NCBI RefSeq assembly: GCF_030272615.1
Contig: NC_081411.1
Coordinates: forward strand, 180,938,977-181,002,976
DNA from: Cryptomeria japonica
Taxonomy: Eukaryota > Streptophyta > Pinopsida > Cupressales > Cupressaceae
Length of the DNA stretch: 64,000 nt
Direction: 5' to 3'
In this document: positions 1-11,951 of the stretch, piece after piece
Numbering within the stretch: the first letter of the stretch is position 1
Layout of the letters: each line of letters starts with the position of its first letter
Translations under genes and position numbers: made by a program
The notes under the pieces: generated by a model
The model's database searches: none
What the model was told of the DNA's origin: nothing
Seen by the model: the letters and a program-made list of their open reading frames with translations, nothing else

Positions 1-1377
1 TGAGGACATAATGACATTGTATGTTGTCATTATGTCAATATGCTGAAGAAGAGAGAACCGGCATGGTACCAGAACTAGTATACTGGTATAACATTGTAAA
101 CCAATATATGTGCCAAAGTGAAGTGTTATGTTTGTTCAAAGTGAACCGGTACATGGAAGCTTTGTATGACAACTGGTTGGTTGTCTCAAGTGCTTCAAGC
201 CTGTGTGACTCAACTGGTAGCTTTGTGTGATGAGTTAGCTTTGTAGCTTTGTGATGAGTCAACCTTGTGCATGTGAAGAATCTTGCATGAAGAAGATTGT
301 TCCTATCTACCTTGGGAATGTGCGAAGTCTGTAAACGGCAAAAACGCATGATGGGTTACCAACCGCCATGAAAGCAGTGGAAAATGAATGATGGAGAATG
401 TCTTGAGATCAGCTCAAGACTGTTGCATTTAATGCAATATGTTCAACGGTCAGGATTGAACCATTTGAATTGCTTAACCTAACAGGTTTAGGGTTTAGGG
501 TTCATGCTACTGACCTATCTGTTTCCTATAAGGTCTAAGTTGTGTTTCTTTCTGAAGTTGTTGGCAAAAGTTGTGCATGTGTATCCCAGTGAAGTGATAC
601 ATGATTCTTGCCAGACTAGAAGAGAGAAGTGATACCTACAGAGTGAAAGTGTAGAAGGTGAAGAGGAGCTAAAGCAGATCTACATTGGCATTGAGTGTTG
701 TTACCAGGTCATTGTAATACCTCTTGATCTCTAACCACTTCAACAGTTGAGAAATCCCTTAATAGGGTAGCTTTAACCTGCTTACTATATATCCTTTAAC
801 AGGGTGACTCAAAACTACTGAGTTCATAAAATCCTCTAACAAGGTAACCTTTTACTAGGTTTAACCCTTAACTGGGTGATCCCTAACAGGATCGGTTCCT
901 AACAGAACCTATTGTTTCAGTCTTTAACCGAACAAGGCTCCTAATAGAGCAGACTTCTAAAGAGTTCAAAACAGCTTGTGGGTATTCATCCCCACTGTGG
1001 TTTTTCCCAGTTGGGTTTCCACGTGAAAATCTGTGTGTCTTGTGTGATTCTTTCATGTGATGGTTTAGTGTCTTATGTCTGATAGTAAAACATGTTGAAC
1101 TAGCTTTTATTATGTTTTTGATGTTAGATTACCTATCCATGCACTAGGGTGAAATGGAAATGAAGTACTAGATTGTCTGAAAGGATAAGTGTCAACTGGT
1201 TTATGCTTGTCTCAGTTATTCTGAGTTTTATCGGTTGTACTTTGATTAAGACCAATGTTACTGTTTTCTTGCCAAAGTAAAGTGTTTTTTGACAAACTAG
1301 TTTTAGGAATGTATTTTTGTCTGTACTGATTCACTCGCCCCCCCTCTCAGTACCGGTTTGGTACTATCCATCCATCA
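1..1377 (+). mobile_element. Copia-type LTR, cut by the window start
   Basis: The sequence opens with TGAGGACATAATGACATTGT and runs as non-coding sequence to a terminus near CCATCCATCA at about 1377. The 3' part holds a CCCCCCCTCTCAG tract. This is the reverse complement of the GAGAGGGGGG tract near the edge of the minus-strand copia LTRs elsewhere in the window, so this LTR points in + orientation. Positions 740-960 contain many degenerate copies of a CCT(A)ACAGGGT-like motif. The next bases (1378-1394) resemble a mutated initiator-Met PBS (compare TTGGTATCAGAGC), which would make this a 5' LTR, but no copia protein follows. It could be a solo LTR or part of a deleted element. The left edge may lie outside the window. 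Confidence 0.6.
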
Positions 1378-4300
1378 TTGAGTTATCAGACATCGCTATC
1401 AATAATATGCCATAAATGCAAAATAACTTAAAAGAATTTCGATCACACATTAGTGATTGTCACTAACTATCGGTCCATGCTTCTTAAAATATAATTTTAT
1501 TTCAATTTCATCAGATACATCACTTCCCAAAGTAGGTCATATGATAACAAAGCCAATGTTTAATCACCAAATGTCAAATTTTTATAAATTCGATGTGCCA
1601 CATCATCCAAATACGATCTTGTTATTAAAGAACTCATGATCTGTTTAAATCACAAAATTTGAGACTAAGTTGTGCCTTTCACCTATATTAAAAAAGGCTA
1701 TTATTATAATTCTCAACATAAATTCTAAGCTTTGTTAGCGGTTGGTTTTGACCTATCACAAATGCTACCTTCTGTGCTTTTTTTTATTGTTAACTTTTAC
1801 CTATATATTAAACAATTCACAAAAATGAATGGTGGAAGAATAAAGTAGTGGTGGATTCTTCATATTCTTCTTCCTCTTCTAAGAGGTCATCACCTAATAA
1901 GGATAAGCTAAAGTATGCATATTGGACTAATATGGACATTGGTTTTATACAAAGAAGATTGATGAGCTAACATATCTTCTCTAGAAGCATAATATTTAGT
2001 TGTCTTTAACTAGTAAATCCTCTTCTTCCACCTTAGGACATGTAGATTTTGGGTCATCGTCAATGGCTAGCTTGTGAAGAGAAGATGAAATGCCATGCTT
2101 TCTTTGCATCCACACATCTTTAGTCTAGCAAGTGTTTCTTGAATCAGCTATGTACACACATCATTGTTCATTTATACAGGAAGAAGGATTCTATTTATTA
2201 GTCATGATAAAGAAGATTCCCGTAGTGTCTAGCAAGGCAGGGACACTATGGATGGATGAATGGATTGTTGGATTGGAAATGAATAGAGGAAAGATAATGG
2301 GATCTTATGATGGCAATGCAGCTACTTTGATTGTCAATGACAATTTGATAATCGGATAATATGTTTTTGTCAAGCTAAGGGGTTGGACATGACAAGATAA
2401 GATGATAGCATGGTGCATTGGATGTCGTGTGGTCCATACAAAGGGACATGTGAAGAGGTTTCTGAAACCATATTTTACATTTTTCTTTTTGTCCTTATAT
2501 TTGATTAAGATCAAGGAATGGATTAGGGGGTAATAATAGGACATGGATATAATAAGCAATATCAAAAAAGGATAAGGGATATGAATAGGATAAGGGAACC
2601 AATATGGACAAAAGAGATGTGGACAAGGTGAAGCAGATAGGACATGTAATTCTTATTAAGATCCTTATCCTTTTTAAGATCAAATATGGAAAAGGGAATA
2701 TGGATGCCAATAATGATGAAGGACATGAGGGATGAAGGACGATGAAGAATGATAGGATAGATTGAATGGAACTTGCCTCCAAGTATGGAATGCAAGAAGA
2801 TGAAGGATAACGCATGACACCTATTTGCTAGGTTTTCATCATGGTACTTGCCCAAAGCATATTTTTGCCAAGCTTTCACCAGTGGATGAATTATTTCTCT
2901 TTATTACTTTTTTTGGATCTCTTTTTGAAATTTTTTGGTAGTTTTTTCAAGATCATTTTTGAATTTTTTTTTTTTTTTTTTCTAGAAGAGGATGAATGCA
3001 TGATAGGGTGCATAGAGGAAGGACTCAAGCATCTTGTTTTTTGGATAGAACCCTTGAAACATTTTTTTTAATAGACCATGGTTATGAAGATATTCTCAAA
3101 TACATTAATAGGATAAGGACTTATGCAAAGGACTAGATAAGAGGGATGGAAGGGTACAAAAGAGATGTTGGATAATGGATGGGATGTTGGAAAACTTGTG
3201 CATGAGTAGATAAAACTGATAGCAAGATCAACATTGGCACACACCTTGAGGTGTGGAGTAATGGAGGAAAAGTGAATTTTGGATTTGGAGATTAGAATGG
3301 AGGAATGGATATGGATTTTGTGATATAAGGACCCAAAATGGATGAAGGAGGTGATTGAGGAATTGATTTGAAAGGTTTGGATGGAGGAATATAAATTTTA
3401 GATGCCAAATTTGATTTGCCTTTAGGATGTTGTCCTTTGAGAATCCACTTGGGAGTCCACATGGTTTTTGACTTTTCTTTATTTTGTAGTTCCTTGGAAT
3501 GCATTTCTTGTACAATGGACTTAGGAATCCATATGGCTTTTGAATTTCCTTTATTTTTTGAAATGGGCCTTTGTGGCCTTTTGAATAATTCGTATTATTT
3601 TTTTTTTTTTGGATCATATTATGCTTTGTTTTTATATCTTAATTAGATGAGACATGTTGACCCTTAAATGCATGTATATTGTTGGAAATGGATTTTATGC
3701 TTGGCATCCAAATTTCCTCCAAAGGGAATGGAATATATGTATATATAGGGATGATATGAAGGTCTTTTAAATGGGTGGATGTAAGTAGGTGGTGGGAAGG
3801 TTCTCAGAGAGGTGTGCCTTTATTGATCTTGATCTATGATAGGATATGTATATTATGAGCTAGTGAATGGAGCATTGTATGGACCTCAGATGCATGGAAG
3901 GGATGAAGGGTTTGATTTTTGGGATATGAAGACACAAAATGGATTTGGAGGATGAGGAATGTGCATGTTTGGACATAGATGGATGGATGTGGGATTTAGC
4001 AGGGGTATCAATGTCATAAGAGAGCTATGTAGCCAAGGCTATAACCATAAATATTTTCTTTGATATGGAGGAATTCTAAAATGCCTTGTTATGTAGACAT
4101 AACCCTTTGCCTTGATAATGCATGTTTTGACAAATATTTTTTACTAATGGGGTACCTTTTTTTGAAACAAGACACAAGTCTATTTTGAGGGAGATATGGT
4201 ATGGAAGAAATGATAGTCTCATGGAGTAAATTGGATTGGATAAAAGTGGAGGAAACCACTTGATATATTTAAGGGGTTCATGAACAACTTGCGTAGAGGC

Positions 4301-4397
4301 ATTAGAATCATGAGGGGGACTAGGAGAAATGGTAGGTTCTTTTGGTGAGATGGAATTTAGCAGGAGACAAAGGATTATGAGATGGAGATGAAGGGAT
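1378..4397. other. Unassigned stretch, probably 3' internal part of Gypsy2
   Basis: No recognisable domain is seen in either strand. From about 2380 the + strand is strongly purine-rich (many GGATAAGG, GATGAAGG and GGAATGGA words). The minus strand would therefore encode Pro/Ser/His/Ile-rich, repeatedly interrupted peptides like those upstream at 4398-6147. Only short frames exist, for example a 75-codon + frame at 2132-2359 that matches nothing I know. Long T runs occur at 2966-2980 and 3598-3611. I regard it as decayed non-autonomous retroelement DNA. Confidence 0.4.
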
Positions 4398-6147
4398 CTA
4401 AAGGGATGAGAGGATCTTGTGGGAGATATGAAGGTGAAGGGATACTTTGATCTTGACTTGGAAAGGGATCATTGGACTCCATTTAGAGGGTATTTTGTTC
4501 TTGATTTTGAATTGAATCATTAGGAAGGATGGAAGGGACATAATGATCTTTCTTAGGAGGTGGAGTGTCAATAGGGTTTGAAAGGACAATGGGTTCTTGA
4601 GGTGAAAAGGGATCACCTTGTATAGGATGGTCAAGGACAATAGGATCATTAAAGGAAATGAGATCTCGATCAAATGTTGGATGCAATGGGAAATCTTTTA
4701 GATCTTGATCAATTGTAGGACTTATTTATTTTTTCTATAGTTTATTCTCTTGATATGGGGTTGGAATTTTCAAATGTAAAGGGGATTTTGGGAAGGAATC
4801 AATGTTTTGACATGAGGGTGATGGACTTTGCAGGGGACTCTAAAATAGAAGCATGTGGTGTGATTGGGTCTTGAATTTCTGAAGTATGGAAGGGACTAAC
4901 ATAATGAATTGGACTAGCTTGAAAACCTATTGTGGATAGCCCTTGTGAGGTTGTGTCATTGGATAGAGATGGTGTGGATGACTCTTGTGAAACTTCAGGG
5001 GATGAGGAAATGGTGAGAGATATGGAGGCTACTTGAGGTGCAAATTCATGATAGGAAAAGCCATTGCTCGACATGGGTAGATGATCATGTTCTAAAATAG
5101 TTTCTTATGTCCAACCTAATTGTTGAAGTTAACTATTGAGAAATTTAGGTTGGGGTTTTCATTGTTTGGGTGATAATTTTTGTGATGTTGTTGGAAAATG
5201 TTTACATGTTGCAAGGTAGTTGTTGATTGACCTTGTTGCATGATAGGTGACACATTGACCATGTTCGATTGATATCCAAAGGGTGATGTGTTTGTAATTA
5301 CAATTTCTTTCATTTGGGACACCTTTGGTGGTGTATTTGAAGACAAAGGAGGATATTCACTAACATGTGGTGTGATTGAAGTAAAAATTTATTGTGTAAT
5401 TGTATGTGATCTTGGTAGGGGTTGACTTGTTTCATAATGTGTGCTATTAGGAGTTGTGTAGTTCCTTGAGGAACACTTGGTTGCATCAGAAGAAAAATTG
5501 GTTCAATATTTGGTGGTAGCCCTTGTTTAATTATACCAAACTCTGAGTGTGTTGAATTGAACAAGTTTTGATTCAAGATATGGTTGAGTGCAGTTTGATA
5601 TGACAATTGGCCTAATGAAGTTTGATTTAGGACTTGATTGAGTGAGGTTTTATTTGAAATATGATCAAATGAGATTTGATTTGGAACTTGATTGTAAGAG
5701 GTTTGATTTGGAATTTGGGAAAATGAGACTTGGTTTGGGTTCATTGTTTGAGATTGGTTTCTCATGTTTATTTATGAGAGGAGAGATGGTATTTTTTTAT
5801 TTCACAATGAGAACTTGTATGATTACTGGCTCTAAGTTTGTATTGGGACCTCTGAATTTTTTAAATAGTTTGGCCTTTTGGGATCTAATCTCTTCACTTT
5901 TCTTCACTTTTTGTTCCAAGATCTCTATTTCTCGAGCTAGTTTTTCTTCAAGTGATGGATAAATAGGCATGACACTTATTCATTCCTAATAAGTTTGATG
6001 CACTTCTTGGGACATCTATATGTTAGATTGACATGATTGATTGTTTGGTTGCAATGACATGGTCCCATGAGAGTAGGATGATTGATATGGGAAATGTTTT
6101 CTCCTATAATATTGAGAGCTTGATTCAACCATTTCACTATATGCCAT
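4398..6147 (-). pseudogene. Decayed gag-like Ser/Pro/Gln-rich ORF of Gypsy2
   Basis: On the minus strand a reading frame can start at ATG 6147-6145 (MAYSEMVESSSQYYRR...) and is soon broken by stops. It continues in another frame as a charged, probably coiled-coil segment (...EEKLAREIEILEQKVKK..., about 5940-5860). It then runs as open frames at 5765-5310, 5346-5116, 5074-4799 and 4686-4483, rich in Ser, Pro, Gln, Asn and Thr. The start lies about 3 kb downstream of the PBS, where gag is expected. The low-complexity composition resembles the N-terminal half of the Gypsy1 gag, but no gag core (capsid) or zinc knuckle is recognisable. I infer a non-functional gag-like product; identity beyond that is uncertain. 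Confidence 0.45.
5574..5735 (-). repeat. 27-bp coding minisatellite (9-residue repeat)
   Basis: Inside the Gypsy2 gag-like frame that begins at 5765, residues 11-64 form six tandem nonapeptides with pattern N-Q-[TIV]-S-[FYL]-x-[QH]-[IVL]-[PLS], for example NQVSFSQIP and NQTSYNQVP. At DNA level this is a 27-bp unit based on TTTGATTTGGAACTTGATTG-like words. The frame is kept across all six units, so the repeat grew in frame. Confidence 0.75.
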
Positions 6148-8229
6148 TTTTTGGATTTTGAAGTTTAGGGATGAAATTAAATGCAACTAAGCAATCAAAA
6201 TGCAACCTTATCTTTTTGGGATTTTCAAAATTTTGAAAATGGACAAATAATACAAAGGATGACAAATGCAACCTATGTTTTTGTTGTTTTTCAAGATTAT
6301 GAAAAACCTTAGGAGTGAAAGTGTAAAGAGATACCCTAGGGGATTGAAATGGAATCAAGACCTTTTAAAAGATAAAATGACAAATTGATAAAATCTCACC
6401 TATTGCTTGGATACTAAGCTAGGTTTGATGAGATATTGTTGTTGATAAAAGGACAAGGGTTGATCAAGGTCAAGACTCCCTAACAATGACTTTGGATATG
6501 ATCGAATGATATGAATCTTCATGTTTAACAAATCTAGTTTTGGAGATTAAATGCAAATGTGAAGATTGATACTAAGGAAATGATACGATTTAAAATGATG
6601 ATATAAATGATATGTGCTAAGGGGAAATATAAATGGACTAGTATGATAAATTTGGACTTGGCCTAGGGAATACCCTAATTTTGAGGATAATGCAAAATGG
6701 AGTTAATGATTTGGCCCTATGACTCGCGAGCATAAAGATTATGTAAAAGCTTGTCCTAAAATGATATGAGATTTGATATATACAATATTTTTTGAACAAT
6801 GCTAGGATCATCCTAGAAACTAGGGAGGATGAAGATTTCTAAAATATTATACTAAAATGATATGGATTAATGCAAAGATGACTCTAAGACTTAGGATAAT
6901 GGATAATGAAGATGATATGTTAATTATTATAACTAACAATAATGACAATGATATAGAAATAAATCCCAAGTTTGATTGAAACAATTTTGAATCCCCACAT
7001 GATGTTTGATATAGTTTGAAATTTGCTGGACAAGTTTTTCATTTGATTGTTTGGAACGTTTAAAGTATTTTGGACAAGTTTTTGGATTTTTATTGCTTGA
7101 AATGTTTGAAGTATTTTGGAAAAACTTTTAGATGTTGAAAATGTTTAGCATGAATAGTCCCAAAAGACAAAGTAGACAGAGATGGTTGTTTATATCTTAA
7201 CTTTGAAACACACTCAGATTTTGAAATAGGGGCTTGAGATAGCCCATATTTTACTAGTATAAATAGATAAGAGAACTTTGAAACATGCACTGTCTAGGTT
7301 GGAAAGAGGATACTACTTACTGAGTCCCCACTCATATTTCTCCAAATACTTAAACAATGCAGATAGATAGAGATTTGGTAGCACTGGCTCATAACCCAAA
7401 GATCCAAAGATCTTATGAACCAAGGGACATCTATCTCAACACTAAATAATAGAAACATGTAGTAGCTTTGGAGGTCCGACCTCCTACATCAACAAGCAAA
7501 AGGATTTAAGCTACTAGAATAGTGGTTCATAATAATTCTTTGAGGAACAAGATCATGAGGAGGATTCTCAAAGGAAGCTACTTAAATCTCTAGAAACTCC
7601 TATAGGGCACAACCCTGACACAAGTTGCACTTTGGCCATGTGAACCCCATGGCAAAGCATTTTATATACCGGCCTAAAGAGAGATACCTCTCAAAAATTG
7701 CTAAGGGATGATAAAAGCCCCATAGCTATTCAGGTTCAAAATACCTTTGTGAGGTGATCAAATCCCCAATCAAAGATATTCCTCCACTACAAAATAAATG
7801 TGGGTATCATTATCACCTTTCCCCCTCTCTTGAGACTCGAAAGGCATGTAGAAAGGTATTCAATGCAATAGTGGGCCCACCCTTTCTCAAGAGACGATAC
7901 ACAAGATTTCATTTCCTTTAAAGATCACAATTGTTAGCTCATCTAATAAGAAGGGAGTTCCATGTCCATTCATTAAACCAAATGGAAGTGTGAGTTAAAC
8001 TATTAACAGATCAACCACATAGATTTTTTTGATTCAATATTTGACAATCATTTTGCATCAAACAAATTATTAGTTTTTATAAACTTCAATCTTCATCGCA
8101 TAGATGCCATAATGCTTCAAATAACCAATTAGTAGTAACCAAGGAAATTGAAATGAAATCTTAATCTAACTAATTAACAACAACAATTGAGGTTCCTAAG
8201 TACACTTTCCAACTACTTGGAAAGTATGA

Positions 8230-8370
8230 CCAACTTCTCAACAAACTTGGCCAACTTCTCAAAAAACTCAACCAGCTATGTAGAAAACTCAACCAACTAT
8301 GCAGGAAATTGAACCAACTGCACAACTAATTTGACCACCTGCACAGGACTGGGTGCCACCTGTGCAAGAG
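8230..8370. repeat. 21-bp minisatellite in Gypsy2 leader
   Basis: Six full units and one partial unit of 21 bp, each starting CCAACT, CCAGCT or CCACCT (unit starts 8230, 8251, 8272, 8293, 8314, 8335, 8356). Units drift gradually from CCAACTTCTCAACAAACTTGG toward CCACCTGCACAGGACTGGGTG. Related words (CAACTATGCAGTAAG) reappear at about 9005-9110. Confidence 0.8.
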
Positions 8371-8604
8371 ATAAATAGATCTTTCCATTTCATAAATTGA
8401 TAAAATAAAACCCTAATTTAAGCATGAAAAGACAGAAAGAGATTTAAGGAAAGTTAGATTCTATTGCAAAGGTGAAAGATTTGTCTCATTTCACCATTGT
8501 TTGTGTTTTTGTTCAAGTATCTATTATTGTTCATGTTCTCTTTGTTTCTATTGTATTTTCAAAAATTGAAAAGATTGTGACTTGAAATTGAATATTCAAT
8601 TAGC

Positions 8605-8905
8605 CTCCTAATTAGGACTAGATGAAGATTATTTCTTGAACTAAAATAAATTATCTTCCTAATTAGGACTAGCTGAAGACTTTAATTTGAAATGAAATCA
8701 ATAAGCCTCCAAGTTAGGACTAGATGAAGATTGGATCTTGAATTGAGAGATCAATCCAATCCTAATTAAGAGCTAGATAGAAGTTGTTGCATGAAATCAA
8801 AGAAAAATTCAATCCTAATTAAGAGCTAGATGAAAGTTGTTGCATGAAATGAAAGATTAATCCAACCCTAATTATGATCTAAATAAAAGTTGTTGTTCAA
8901 TTTTA
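8605..8905. repeat. 51-53-bp minisatellite in Gypsy2 leader
   Basis: About six degenerate tandem units with core CCTAATTAGGACTAGATGAAG. The first three carry AGGACTAG(A/C)TGAAGA and the last three AAGAGCTAGATGAAAGTTGTTG, so two sub-types lie in blocks. Confidence 0.75.
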
Positions 8906-9211
8906 ATCCTTTTGATCGATTAAATCCTACAAATGACAAACTCATTAATCACACCTTGCATGTGATGCAAGATAAGTTGATTCGATAACACTAATTACCA
9001 ATTACGTAGCACAAAGGATCAACTGCACAATGTATGTGAGCAACTATGCAGTAAGCACAACCAACTATGTAGTAAGATTCGGCAAATGCACAAGAATGAG
9101 TGCCATCTACATAGGACTAGTGTTGGGCATAGAAATCAAGGTTCTTTGATCTTTTGGAACCTACAATTAAAAAAAAAGGTTCACAAAAGGTATAAAATGT
9201 GGTACATGATT

Positions 9212-9227
9212 CACGTCGGGTTCACCA
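9212..9227 (-). promoter_or_regulatory. Primer-binding site of Gypsy2
   Basis: The minus strand reads TGGTGAACCCGACGTG, starting two bases inside the LTR end at 9230. The same 16 bases follow the 5' LTR of Gypsy1 (21261-21276). This is expected to pair with the 3' end of a host tRNA. I did not assign which tRNA. Confidence 0.75.
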
Positions 9228-9229
9228 GA

Positions 9230-10617
9230 TGTAGACGAGGAAAAAGGGAGCTAGTTCAAAAACCAAAACATGCATACAATCTACCTAAGCTAACCACAAA
9301 ACTTAGATTGCAAGCTAAATTTCCTAATCCTACCAATAAAGTAACTGAAACAAAACACAAAGTAAATGCAAACATCCATTGCACTTCTTCAATTAGACCT
9401 CGTTTCTCTTCCTTTCAGCTCTAATGGAGATATGTCACTCTCAAGAGGCAAAGTGTACGAAACAAAAAAAAAAAGTGAAGAAGACAATGTGCAAGACTTA
9501 CTAGGAATATGTGATTAAAAATGATTGATTCAAAAAAATGGACAAAATGACAGATGCTAGAATGAAAGTGTAACAAAATGAATTTCTTTAACTAGATGAA
9601 TGCTAGATAATTTGACAAAATAAGAATGCATAAAACTTAGATTGTTACATAAGTTGACAGAATAAAATTGCTTGAAATATAGATTAATAATTTGATAGAG
9701 TATGAATGTATAAAACTTATATTGAATATGCAATTGTTCATAAGAATGCATACTTGACTTAGATGATTTGATTGAAGGAAAGTCGTTAATATATAGAAAA
9801 CCAAAGGGCCGATGGACAAACAGGATTGAAAGGATTTTTTATCAAGTGGATGGACAAGATCGAATGCATAACAATGCTTCCATTTGGGGAAGGATTAAGG
9901 AGATGAAGGAAAAAGAAATGAAAAATAAGAAAGCAGATTTTGGGGGTTGCATACCTCATTTTCCAAAATCAAAGTGGAATCTTGAGAAAAAGTCGCCATT
10001 TTTGAAAACTAGGAGGATATTTTCAACTAAAAATTGAAAAAGAAGATATTATCATCATATGATAAGATAATTAGGAAATTAAATAAATAAAGATATTTAT
10101 TTAATTTGAATGATACAATTAAATAATTAAATAATTAAAATTGTTTATTTAACTATAGGCTAAATTGAATGAACCTTTAATTAACCAATTAAGATTGTTT
10201 AATTAAAGGGGATAATTTGTAATTAACCAAATCATGAAATATCATTTAATTAATTTTAATAGGGGAAATTTTTTGATGAAATGATGAAAGATTAGGCTAG
10301 AATATTTAGTAAAAAAGGGCTTAATTAATTAAAAAATTAGTTAAACCTAAAGGGCAAATTAGTCAAAATAATGTTCGAAGACCTTGAAGGGGTCAAATTA
10401 AGTCAATTTACGTCAAAACAGATGAAATTGGAAAGAGTGAAAGGTTTGGATGGGAAATGAGACAAATCAAGAAAAAAATGCAAATTATGGTAAACTAAGT
10501 AAAATCGAGCAATATCGCGTAAACCAAGTCAAATCATGTCATCAAATAGAGAAGGGATAAATGTGATACATGAGACATGAAAAGAGGTCAAAATGCAAAT
10601 TTTTCATATGGATAAGT
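9230..10617 (-). mobile_element. Gypsy2 5' LTR, 3' portion
   Basis: An AT-rich non-coding stretch whose minus-strand 3' end is ...CCTCGTCTACA at 9230, next to the PBS. It is cut at 10617 by insertion of copia C2 and continues beyond C2 at 30045. Positions 10060-10350 are very AT-rich (TTAATTAA and AAATAAATAA words), similar in style to the start of the Gypsy3 LTR. Small open frames here (for example 9768-10037 +) are not credible genes. Confidence 0.6.
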
Positions 10618-11884
10618 TATTAGAATAATTGGTGGACAACTGAGAGGGGGGGTGAATCAGTTGTCAACATATTATATTAATCAAACCACTTTGTAAAATT
10701 TAACTGGAGCACATAAACATTGAATACCGGAATAGCAGAAACAAATACTAGTAAGCAATAAAACTTAAGTATGAAACAAAGAATCAACATAATGCAACCA
10801 TACCACATAACACCATGATTTGTACATGGAAAACTAGGTAAAGGGAAAAACCACAGTGGGAAGCCTACCCACAATTAGATAATACTTATGTCAAAAGTAT
10901 GTGATACAACAAGGGGCCTGCACAAATAGAAAGGCACATTTCCTAGAGCATATTGCTCATTACAAAGGAGTCTAACTGACTACAAAGAGGTTATAACCAC
11001 CTCAATATAATTGGACAAAAATCCAGAAGAATGAACTATCAATGATAACATCTACCATGCTTGATTATAGTCTCGGTTAAGCTCAATACCAAAGGCCTTT
11101 GACCTCTTACATAAACCCAAATCAATCACCTATGATCAACCAAATCTCCTGCACATATGATCTTTCACTATTCGCACATTTTATTCCATGACCATGACCT
11201 TTTATAATAACCATGATGATCTACAATGAGATCTTACATCAATTTATACAAACCCTAAGGCTTAAACCAAATAGGTTAGCCACCTAACAGATATTACAAT
11301 AAGATCATTACATACATCCACATTACAATGATATACCATGTTGACTTTAGACCAAAACAACATTAACCAATCCATAAATCATCCTTGTAACATGTAGAGA
11401 ACACTTAATAGCGTGTTACATGATATCGATCCATAACCTAAATAGATACCGAACCTAATTTGGGTCCACCACACCAAAGAGATTTCTCCAATCAGTTGAG
11501 GAATGAACAAAGATCACCTTCTGCATCTTGAATTCCATCTAGAAGTCACACCAACACCACTTATGCATCATGTTAAAGATTCTTAGTAAAAGTTATGTTG
11601 GTAAAACCCTAAACCCTTACCAGTATAAGCTTACTAGAATGTATGATAGCATCTGATCATCAAGTCGATACCAACTAACCAAAACATGCTCCAGAAACAT
11701 GCAACACATCAAACCAAACATATTGCATTGATCCAAACATGTCGGTAGTATCCAACTGATAGTCCCTTCTGTTGGTAACACTAGTTCTTCTACTGGTAAT
11801 CAAAGTTTGTCTATTGGTAACCAATCATAACAGCTAGTGTTGACATCAATGTAACACATAATTAATTCCTTCATATTTTCAACA
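10618..11884 (-). mobile_element. C2 3' LTR
   Basis: 1267 bp. It aligns along its length with the C2 5' LTR (28761-30039). The + strand edge is TATTAGAATAATTGG (TG mutated to TA) and the other edge is TTTTCAACA, the complement of TGTTG. It includes GAGAGGGGGGGTGAATCAGTTG near the lower edge and a GGGAAAAACCACAGTGGG segment at about 10840. On the inner side lies the PPT. Confidence 0.85.
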
Positions 11885-11902
11885 ATCTCCCCCTTTGGCA
11901 TT
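11885..11902 (-). promoter_or_regulatory. C2 polypurine tract
   Basis: The minus strand reads AATGCCAAAGGGGGAGAT immediately before the 3' LTR start. The same tract lies next to the 3' LTRs of C1 (about 38132) and C3 (about 47292). Confidence 0.8.
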
Positions 11903-11951
11903 GATGGAAACACTAGATGTGAAAAAGAAAACATCTAAGTGCCAAGTGATG

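Larger units (their letters stand above)
6148..9211 (-). other. Gypsy2 untranslated leader
   Basis: About 3 kb between the PBS and the presumed gag start, without a long open frame. It contains tandem arrays at 8230-8370 and 8605-8905. It also contains an inverted motif GGAGGTCCGACCTCC (7470-7484) that resembles AGGTCAGACCT in the Gypsy3 leader (53168-53178). Long leaders with minisatellites are common in large plant Ty3/gypsy elements. Confidence 0.5.

Noticed and set aside
1378..1394. PBS-like word after the first LTR
   Set aside because: Too degenerate to prove that an internal domain follows; kept only as a comment.
2305..3071. Several overlapping 75-105-codon frames
   Set aside because: Purine/pyrimidine skew opens frames on both strands; no domain.
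9768..10037. 89-codon + frame
   Set aside because: Inside the Gypsy2 LTR, Lys-rich from A-rich DNA, no motif.
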